A DNA stretch of 5,280 bases, from contig JAJYKO010000485.1 of NCBI GenBank assembly GCA_021788565.1, forward strand, positions 1 to 5,280, read 5' to 3'. The stretch comes from Chloroflexota bacterium. Its GTDB lineage: Bacteria; Chloroflexota; UBA6077. Of the stretch, positions 1 to 5,280 are shown in pieces. Within the stretch, counting starts at the first letter, position 1. Each line of letters starts with the position of its first letter. The position numbers were made by a program, and so were the translations under genes. The notes below the pieces were generated by a model. The model was not told the DNA's origin, did no database searches, and saw only the letters and a list, made by a program, of their open reading frames with translations.

Positions 1-686
1 CACTGGCTCTCATTGTGCTGGCCTTCTTCCTTATCACCCGAGAGCATTTGCTCCTGGCACTGGCAGCCGCCTATCTTGTCGGGCTCACCAGGCCACAGGG
101 AATGGCGTTCGGCATCGCACTGTCGGTGCAATACCTGGCGCAGCGAGGAGCCTTGAACCTCCGAATACTCACCACCATGACCAGACAGGATCTCGTGCGA
201 GTGGCCGGCATCACTATCGCCCCGCTGCTTGGCGCGGCAACATTCGCGGGTGTGGTCAACACGCCATGGCGTACACCTGGGGTTCCGGCGACCGTCGGCC
301 CTATGGTACAACAGTGGCTGACAATACCAGGGATTCCCCTCCTGTATTCAGGGCAGCGAATTCTTCAAGGCATGGCTTACCCGATCGACATGTCGGACTT
401 CGTGCTGGCCCTGCTGTTCCTGTTACTGGCAGGAGTGGCCTTAGTGAAACTGCGGCCAGGATACTCAATCTACGCGGTGCTGTTCGTCCTGCTTCCGCTG
501 TCCAGGTTCTCCGAGCGCTTTCCACTGATGAGTTTCTCGCGGTATATGTTGTTGCTGTTCCCATGTTTCGTAGTACTCGCCCTGTGGGGCCAGCGCAGGT
601 GGGTACACCTGACTGTCGTGTTCCTCTGGTTGAGCGGATTGGCTTTCTGGAGCGCTATGTACTACACAGGCTCATTCGTTGGGTAG
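1..686 (+). CDS. PIG-V-like membrane glycosyltransferase, C-terminal part (5' end outside window)
   Basis: The frame is open from base 3, so the gene starts upstream; the GTG at 15 is an internal valine, not a start. About 228 residues are visible, with roughly six or seven hydrophobic membrane segments separated by short basic loops. Two stretches resemble bacterial relatives of the PIG-V mannosyltransferase family (GT-C fold). One is LTRPQG at 84-101, after a membrane helix. The other is a PLMSFSRYMLLLFP stretch around 525-566, where the family usually has a PLMSxPRYLL-type motif before a helix. Members use a polyprenyl-phosphate sugar donor and act on the outer face of the cytoplasmic membrane; here donor and acceptor are unknown. 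The catalytic N-terminal loop would lie outside the window, so activity cannot be judged. The stop at 684-686 lies six bases before the next gene, implying cotranscription. Membrane protein is certain; family assignment is moderate, and a GT39-like relative is the main alternative. Confidence 0.6.
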   Translation, partial: LALIVLAFFLITREHLLLALAAAYLVGLTRPQGMAFGIALSVQYLAQRGALNLRILTTMTRQDLVRVAGITIAPLLGAATFAGVVNTPWRTPGVPATVGPMVQQWLTIPGIPLLYSGQRILQGMAYPIDMSDFVLALLFLLLAGVALVKLRPGYSIYAVLFVLLPLSRFSERFPLMSFSRYMLLLFPCFVVLALWGQRRWVHLTVVFLWLSGLAFWSAMYYTGSFVG

Positions 687-688
687 GA
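684..688 (+). promoter_or_regulatory. Ribosome binding site fused to the upstream stop codon (TAGGA)
   Basis: TAGGA contains the TAG stop of the preceding gene (684-686) and an AGGA Shine-Dalgarno core (685-688), four bases before the ATG at 693. The spacing is short but usable. It supports ATG 693 as the start and suggests translational coupling between the two glycosyltransferase genes. Confidence 0.5.
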
Positions 689-692
689 CGTC

Positions 693-1976
693 ATGCGTAA
701 GTCGTGGATAGTTGTGTGGCCTTCCCAGCCGAGGTTCGAACAGCTCGCGCTCGCGGTGTGGACGTCGCCCATGGCGAGCGCGCTGATAGCAACTGGTGTT
801 TACACTCTAGTCGCGGGCGCATTTGGGCCAGTCGGCCTGGGTCAGTCGCGGGTGGCGTACTTCGTATACTTGGCCGACGCTTTCCTACACGGACACCTTG
901 ACCTCATCTCGCTACCTCCAATCCACCTCGATTTGAGTTTGTACAAGGGGCACTACTATCTGTACTGGCCCCCTTTCCCTGCGCTGTTGTTTATGCCGTT
1001 GGTAGCTGCCCTCGGCACAGGGATTAGCGACGCGCCTTTGAGTTTGATCTCATCAGGGCTTAACGTCTGGTTGGTTTCTACTCTTCTGGCCGCACTCGAC
1101 GAGAAGGGCATAGCTAGACTTTCTCCGGCAAAGCGTGCCTGGCTCACTCTGTTCTTCGCCTTCGGAACGGTGCACGTAACACTGGCGACGAATCCCTCGG
1201 TGTGGTTCACTTCCCAGGTCATCGGGTTCAGCCTCCTCTGCGGAGCCTACATCGTGGCACTCCGCCTTCCCAGGTCCTGGTCTCCCCTGGTATCTGGAAC
1301 CTTGATAGGCTGCGTTCTCCTCACCAGGGACAGCATGGTTCTCGCCGGCGGATGGATCGTGTGGTACCTGATCATCTCGCGGGACCGCGCCGATCGGTAT
1401 TCACTGGCTCGGATATTCCTCGGAGTTGTCGCGCCCGTTGCCGCGGCGGCCGCACTTCTTGCGGTGTACAACTATCTGCGCTTTGGCAATCCGATGGAGA
1501 CTGGGCTTGCCTACCACCAGATGAACCCGGTCTTTCGTGATAACTACGACAAGTATGGAGTGTTCAGCCTTCATTACCTTCCCAGCAATCTGTACTACGA
1601 CTTTCTATACTTCCCGTACTGGAGGCTGCTCAGGGGTAGCGTCGACTTGAGTTTCTTCTATGGGGGGAGCCTTTTCCTGTTGAGCCCTGCTCTCTTTCTC
1701 TCCGTAATCGGAGTATTGCGCCAATGGAGATCCAACGGTTGGGCCCTGGCTGCATCCTGCGTTCTTGGCTTCGCGCCTGCTCTTCTCGTGATGGGGCCGG
1801 GCGTTGTGCAGTTTGGTCCCAGATACAGTCTCGATATCGCTGTGCCGCTGTTGGTTGCCGCCGCGGTTGGCGCTACGTCAGTCTCGACCAGAGTTTTGAG
1901 GTGGCTTTGCCTGATTTCTCTCGCGATGTACCTGCCTGGGGCCATTTTCTTGAGGGCCACTGGCGTGATCGGTTAG
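693..1976 (+). CDS. GT39/ArnT-like polytopic membrane glycosyltransferase
   Basis: This is a complete 427-residue protein with a short cytoplasmic N-terminus (about residues 1-27) and roughly ten to twelve hydrophobic segments, the first at about 28-48. The loop after the first segment carries YLADAFLHGHLDL (59-71) and DLSLYKGHYYLYWPPFPA (80-97). These are typical of GT39-type GT-C enzymes, where acidic residues of this first external loop serve catalysis; D62 and D70 are candidates. LLTRDS (R212, D213) follows a membrane segment, and YNYLRFGNPMETG (259-271) matches a loop common in these proteins. Family knowledge predicts transfer of a sugar from a lipid-phosphate donor at the outer membrane face; sugar and acceptor are not deducible. 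It sits between two other GT-C genes with gaps of 6 and 4 bases. The ATG start has AGGA four bases upstream. It could also be annotated simply as a hypothetical membrane protein. Confidence 0.72.
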   Translation: MRKSWIVVWPSQPRFEQLALAVWTSPMASALIATGVYTLVAGAFGPVGLGQSRVAYFVYLADAFLHGHLDLISLPPIHLDLSLYKGHYYLYWPPFPALLFMPLVAALGTGISDAPLSLISSGLNVWLVSTLLAALDEKGIARLSPAKRAWLTLFFAFGTVHVTLATNPSVWFTSQVIGFSLLCGAYIVALRLPRSWSPLVSGTLIGCVLLTRDSMVLAGGWIVWYLIISRDRADRYSLARIFLGVVAPVAAAAALLAVYNYLRFGNPMETGLAYHQMNPVFRDNYDKYGVFSLHYLPSNLYYDFLYFPYWRLLRGSVDLSFFYGGSLFLLSPALFLSVIGVLRQWRSNGWALAASCVLGFAPALLVMGPGVVQFGPRYSLDIAVPLLVAAAVGATSVSTRVLRWLCLISLAMYLPGAIFLRATGVIG

Positions 1977-1979
1977 GAG
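1975..1979 (+). promoter_or_regulatory. Shine-Dalgarno AGGAG overlapping the upstream stop; decides the next start
   Basis: AGGAG overlaps the TAG stop at 1974-1976. It ends only one base before ATG 1981, too close for normal initiation, but seven bases before the in-frame GTG at 1987, which is near-ideal spacing. The real start of the GT87 gene may therefore be GTG 1987, two codons shorter than the ATG start. Confidence 0.5.
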
Positions 1980-1980
1980 T

Positions 1981-3187
1981 ATGGCTGTGACTTCGGAGAT
2001 CAGTCTCTTGACGACCAGGACTAGACCAACGCGTGGGCACCTGAATGCGCTGCTGATCGGCTCCATCGTGGCGCAGGTCGGTTTCTGGCTCTGGTTTGCC
2101 GTGCCGCGCTTCACCGATCAGCCATTCGGAACAGATGACTTCGCAGCTTTCTGGTCCACGGCTCTCTTGGTGCGTGAAGGACTTGGCTCACGAATTTACG
2201 ATCTTCCAACGATCGCGGCCGCTCAGGCATCGTTGGGCTTGCCACAGACAGTTCCTTTATCTGTATCCGCCCTTTTTCCTGCTGCTGGTGTTGCCTCTGA
2301 CCTTCGTATCGCCAGGATGGGCGTATCTACTGTGGGGCCTGTTCAACCTGATGCTGATCGTCGTATCCGTCTGGCTGCTGGCTCGAGCCTTCGTTCCTAC
2401 CTCTGATAGACTCACGTTCACTCTGCTGGTGGGTGCCTCTTTGCCGGCAGGAAGAACCCTTTATCTGGGCCAGACCGCCTTCTTGCTGCTACTGGGTATG
2501 GGCATAGCCGCAATCGGCTTCATGAACCGCGACGACAGGCGTGGTGGTCTGGGATCCACCCTGCTGCTGATAAAACCTCAACTGTTGCCGGTCTGGATCG
2601 TTACTCTCTTGTGGTATCGGCGTTGGCGCTCTGTGGGATACTTCGTGGCGGCCGCCGCGGGACTTTACATGATCTCGCTCCTGCTCGTCGGTACGGGCGG
2701 GATGGTGGGCTACGTGCAGGCTTTAATCAGGTCTGGGACTGCTAACAGCGTGGGGTTCCAGGCCATCGGCAGCCACACGCTTTCCGGCCTTGCGTACGGT
2801 ATCGCAGGAGAGGCGGGGAGCCGGCCGTTGTATGTGATGATGGCTGTGGCAACGCTAGCCCTATGCTGCTGGTGGATGTTCCTGCTGCGAAGGAACACGG
2901 ACAACGGGGATCGGACTGCGGTTGCCCTCGCCGTTGTGACCACGCTTCTCGTCAGCAGCCATACCCTGCTTTACGACCTGTCACTATGGTCGCTTCCGCT
3001 CGCCATCTGTTGGACGAGCCTATCCAGCGGTCGGGGACGCTGGCTGATTGCCGCTGGATTCTTGACACCGTGGGTCTCCAGTTTCTTTGGGATGCTTGGC
3101 GCCGGATTTGTGTGGCCGACGGTTCTCGTAGGTCTCACAGGCTTCGCCATGTTAGGCTACACCGCCGTCCATCCAACGGCGGATTAG
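1981..3187 (+). pseudogene. GT87 (DUF2029-type) membrane glycosyltransferase, broken by a frameshift
   Basis: Two overlapping frames together make one GT87-like protein. Frame 1 (from 1981 or 1987) encodes the N-terminus with a membrane helix and GTDDFAAFWSTALL; D52 and D53 sit where the family has its catalytic aspartate, followed by a GxxIYD stretch. It then degenerates and stops at 2404-2406. Frame 2 continues the family pattern from about 2252 with FLYLYPPFF, then YLGQT (Q163), LLIKPQ (K197-Q199) and SSHTLLYDLSLW (D331), and ends at 3185-3187. Numbering assumes the frame is repaired, giving 400 residues, normal for GT87. Family members, such as mycobacterial PimE, use polyprenyl-phosphate sugar donors at the outer membrane face. 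It is the last gene of the three-gene operon. As written the protein is cut after about 89 correct residues and should be inactive; an assembly error or recent mutation is possible, since the rest of the sequence looks intact. Confidence 0.75.
2244..2251 (+). repeat. 4-bp tandem duplication (ACAG)2 at the frameshift site
   Basis: ACAG occurs twice in direct succession exactly where coding passes from frame 1 to frame 2. Deleting one copy gives CCA CAG TTC CTT TAT, reading PQFLY, and joins both halves without gap or extra residue. A duplicated tetramer changes the frame by +1, as observed. A single inserted base in the same place would also restore the frame, so the exact event is inferred. 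Confidence 0.6.
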
Positions 3188-3262
3188 CTCCATTCTGCCT
3201 TCATTCTCTGACCTCCGTCGCGCCGCAGCGCTCGAACTCGCCTTCTGGTAGACTTTCAGGGT
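3188..3262 (+). other. Intergenic spacer between the glycosyltransferase operon and mnmG
   Basis: These 75 bases contain no gene. The only small inverted repeat seen is GCGC/GCGC (3220-3231), with a 4-bp stem and no T-run, so it is not a convincing terminator. The spacer is long enough for a separate mnmG promoter, and a candidate -10 element lies at its right end. Read-through from the operon cannot be excluded. Confidence 0.6.
3246..3254 (+). promoter_or_regulatory. Candidate extended -10 promoter element for mnmG
   Basis: TGGTAGACT fits the extended -10 pattern TGnTAnnnT, with hexamer TAGACT at 3249-3254. It ends eight bases before the mnmG ATG, so transcription would start at or next to the start codon and give a leaderless mRNA. 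The only Shine-Dalgarno-like bases, AGGG at 3258-3261, lie one base from the ATG and are unlikely to work. No -35 box is seen at normal spacing (CAGCGC at 3226-3231). The call is a short-motif match only. Confidence 0.3.
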
Positions 3263-5280
3263 ATGGACTACAGTGAGAATCCCCGAGACTATTACGATGT
3301 CGTCGTGGTTGGGGCCGGGCACGCCGGGTGCGAGGCTGCGCTCGCGGCGGCTCGCATGGGACGGCGCACCCTCGTCTTGACCATGAACCTCGATACCATC
3401 GGCCTGATGCCGTGCAACCCGTCGATCGGTGGCCCAGCCAAGGGGCATCTGGTGCGGGAGATAGACGCCCTCGGTGGGGAGATGGCCAGGGCCATCGACG
3501 ACACCTTCATCCACATCCGCACTCTGAACACGGGAAAGGGACCGGCGGTACAGGCTCTCCGCGCGCAGGCCGACAAGGCCGCCTATCGCCTCCGGATGAA
3601 GCTGGCGCTGGAGCAGCAACCTGGGCTGGACCTAAAGCAGGCTACTGTGGACCAACTTCTGGTCGAACGAGTCCAGGAACTGGACAGGCCCGAAAGTCAC
3701 GACAGGGACGGAGCGCTCTCCAGGCATCTGCCGTCGCAGCATTACCGCGTGCGCGGGGTCATCACCAGCCTGGGACGCCGCTATTTTGGCCGAACGGTGG
3801 TTCTCACTACCGGCACGTCCCTGGCTGGGCGTGTCATCGTGGGTGATATGGCCTACACCGGCGGTCGTTCAGGCGAAGCGGCGGCAGTTGTGCTCTCGGG
3901 CGGGCTGAGAGACCTCGGGTTCGAGCTTATCAGGCTGAAGACAGGTACGCCACCCCGTGTGGACGCACGCACCATCGACTTCTCGCAAACGGAGTTTGTC
4001 TCTGGCAGTGACGTGCCGCTTCACTTCAGCTTCTGGCCCGACCCGGAAGTGGACCGTCAGGGCTTTCCAGCGTCCCACCCTGCCTACCCCCTGGGTGAAG
4101 CGACTCCGTGGCGTCCTCAGATGCCCTGCTACCTGGTCTATACCAACGAGAGGACCCACGCGACCATTCGGGCTAACCTCGACCGGGCGCCGCTTTTCAA
4201 CGGCACCATCGAAGGGGTCGGGCCCAGGTACTGCCCGTCCATCGAGGACAAAGTGGTGCGCTTCGCACATAAGGATCGCCACCAGCTTTTCCTGGAGCCA
4301 GAAGGCTGGGGCACAGCGGAAGTGTACCTTCAGGGCGCGAATACCAGCCTGCCCGAGGATGTACAGGTGGAGATGGTCCGTAGCATTCCGGCACTGGCCC
4401 ACGCCGAATTGATGCGCGTAGGGTACGCCATCGAGTACGACAGCGTGCCATCCCATCAGATCACAGCGTGGCTTGAGACCAAGCTAGTGGCGGGAATGTA
4501 CCTGGCTGGCCAGATCAATGGGACTTCCGGCTATGAGGAGGCCGCCGGTCAGGGTCTCCTGGCGGGGATCAATGCTGCCCTCGCATCCCGAGGCGAAAAG
4601 CCGCTCGTGCTGGGCCGTTCTGTCGCCTATCTTGGAGTCATGGTGGACGACCTGGTTACCAGCGATTTCTCCGAGCCCTACAGGCTCTTTACCTCGCGTG
4701 CTGAGCACCGATTGCTGTTAAGACAGGACAACGCCGACGAGCGACTCACGGGCATCGGCTACCAGCTTGGACTGATCGACGAAGCGAAGTATCAGGCCGT
4801 AGTGGAGAAGTATCAAAGAATCGAGCGCGAGGCTGAACGCCTCTCCAGGACGTGGGTGTTCCCTTCCAACGAGATCAATGAGCGGCTCGCGCAGATGGGC
4901 TGGGATCCCCTTTCCAAGGCAATGCCGGCTTCTGCACTTCTCTGTCGCCCGCAGGCCAACTACTCCGGAGTTGTTGCTTTGCTCGGATCCGAAGCAGCCG
5001 AAGGGCTGCGCGAGGAAGTCGAAGTACGTGTTCGGTACGAAGCGTACATCGGGAAGCAGGCTGCCAGCGTAGAGCGCTCCAAGAAGCTGGACCAGTTGCC
5101 GATCCCAGAAGAGCTCGAACTGGACCTCGTGGCCGGGCTTCGTAGCGAAGCCAGGGAAAAACTGGCCAGGTTCCGTCCGGCAACAGTCGGCATGGCTTCT
5201 CGAATAAGCGGCGTCACTCCAGCGGACGTCGCGGTGCTTCTGGTCGCCCTTCAGAAACACCGCCGGTCGCAAGAGCGTTC
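3263..5280 (+). CDS. mnmG: tRNA uridine-5-carboxymethylaminomethyl modification enzyme MnmG (3' end outside window)
   Basis: MnmG (GidA) is a cytosolic FAD enzyme. With the GTPase MnmE it installs the aminomethyl or carboxymethylaminomethyl group on wobble U34 of certain tRNAs, using methylene-tetrahydrofolate and NADH. The frame is open from ATG 3263 to the window end, 672 codons. Visible are the FAD-binding VGAGHAGCE (16-24), MPCNPSIGG with C51 (E. coli C47), TLNTGKGPAVQALRAQAD, LKTGTPPR, GPRYCPSIEDK with C324 (E. coli C277), GQINGTSGYEEAA (417-428), FTSRAEHRLLLRQDNAD, and the C-terminal SRISGVTP (from S646) of the MnmE-binding helical domain. In E. coli that motif lies about 28 residues from the end, so the stop should lie a few codons past the window. 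The protein is about 43 residues longer than E. coli MnmG before C324, due to insertions near 138-161 and 258-284. Both cysteines and the FAD site are intact, so it should be functional. The start fits the family's short N-terminus. Confidence 0.97.
   Translation, partial: MDYSENPRDYYDVVVVGAGHAGCEAALAAARMGRRTLVLTMNLDTIGLMPCNPSIGGPAKGHLVREIDALGGEMARAIDDTFIHIRTLNTGKGPAVQALRAQADKAAYRLRMKLALEQQPGLDLKQATVDQLLVERVQELDRPESHDRDGALSRHLPSQHYRVRGVITSLGRRYFGRTVVLTTGTSLAGRVIVGDMAYTGGRSGEAAAVVLSGGLRDLGFELIRLKTGTPPRVDARTIDFSQTEFVSGSDVPLHFSFWPDPEVDRQGFPASHPAYPLGEATPWRPQMPCYLVYTNERTHATIRANLDRAPLFNGTIEGVGPRYCPSIEDKVVRFAHKDRHQLFLEPEGWGTAEVYLQGANTSLPEDVQVEMVRSIPALAHAELMRVGYAIEYDSVPSHQITAWLETKLVAGMYLAGQINGTSGYEEAAGQGLLAGINAALASRGEKPLVLGRSVAYLGVMVDDLVTSDFSEPYRLFTSRAEHRLLLRQDNADERLTGIGYQLGLIDEAKYQAVVEKYQRIEREAERLSRTWVFPSNEINERLAQMGWDPLSKAMPASALLCRPQANYSGVVALLGSEAAEGLREEVEVRVRYEAYIGKQAASVERSKKLDQLPIPEELELDLVAGLRSEAREKLARFRPATVGMASRISGVTPADVAVLLVALQKHRRSQER

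Noticed and set aside
266..700. 144-codon + strand frame overlapping the first glycosyltransferase
   Set aside because: It lies out of frame within a clear membrane protein; the translation is arginine- and proline-rich and lacks the hydrophobic pattern of the real gene.
2242..2260. Programmed +1 ribosomal frameshift in the GT87 gene
   Set aside because: No known +1 shift signal (such as CUU or CCC next to a stop) or nearby frame-1 stop is present; the 4-bp duplication explains the shift more simply.
3062..3090. TTGACA at 3062-3067 as a -35 box for mnmG
   Set aside because: The hexamer 17 bases downstream is CTTTGG, not a -10 element, and the site lies within GT87 coding sequence about 200 bases before mnmG.
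3220..3231. GCGC-CGCA-GCGC hairpin as a terminator after the operon
   Set aside because: The stem is only 4 bp and no T-run follows.
3152..3619. 155-codon open frame on the - strand over the mnmG start
   Set aside because: It covers the FAD-binding region of MnmG and the spacer; its composition is arginine-rich shadow sequence without domain features.
3869..4456. 195-codon open frame on the - strand inside mnmG
   Set aside because: It is antisense to strongly conserved MnmG coding sequence and its translation shows no recognisable domain; it is a by-product of GC-rich codon use.
4718..5272. 184-codon open frame on the - strand inside mnmG
   Set aside because: It is antisense to the conserved C-terminal part of MnmG, with no family motif or ribosome binding site.
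1..5280. Lower GC in the membrane protein genes than in mnmG as a sign of gene transfer
   Set aside because: Only a few lines were sampled, and hydrophobic proteins naturally use T-rich codons (Phe, Leu, Val), so the difference is not evidence of transfer.

Overview
This window looks like an ordinary bacterial chromosome segment. All genes are on the + strand. Sampled lines range from about 43 to 68% GC, with an impression of high fifties overall (not computed). The organism cannot be fixed from one window. Three polytopic GT-C-type membrane glycosyltransferases beside an MnmG with lineage-type insertions would suit a Chloroflexota-like bacterium, but that is a weak inference.

Layout. Bases 1-686 hold the C-terminal part of a PIG-V-like membrane glycosyltransferase that begins upstream of the window. 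Bases 693-1976 hold a complete 427-residue GT39/ArnT-like membrane protein. Bases 1981-3187 hold a GT87 (DUF2029)-type membrane glycosyltransferase whose reading frame is broken near 2244-2251 by what looks like a 4-bp tandem duplication (ACAG ACAG). Removing one copy restores a single 400-residue protein. After a 75-base gap, mnmG (gidA) starts at 3263 and runs off the right edge with 672 codons visible; conserved C-terminal motifs show that its stop must lie just outside.

The first three genes are 4-6 bases apart, and at both junctions the TAG stop is fused to the next Shine-Dalgarno sequence (TAGGA/TAGGAG). They are therefore almost certainly one translationally coupled operon. By family they should be integral membrane enzymes that transfer sugars from lipid-linked (polyprenyl-phosphate) donors on the outer face of the membrane, building a cell-surface glycan, glycolipid or glycoprotein; acceptor and sugar cannot be read from sequence. 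mnmG is a housekeeping tRNA wobble-uridine modification gene with no functional link to them. It may have its own extended -10 promoter and possibly a leaderless transcript.

I found no RNA gene, mobile element, CRISPR array or defence-like system. The most notable points are the 4-bp duplication in the GT87 gene and the two insertions in MnmG.
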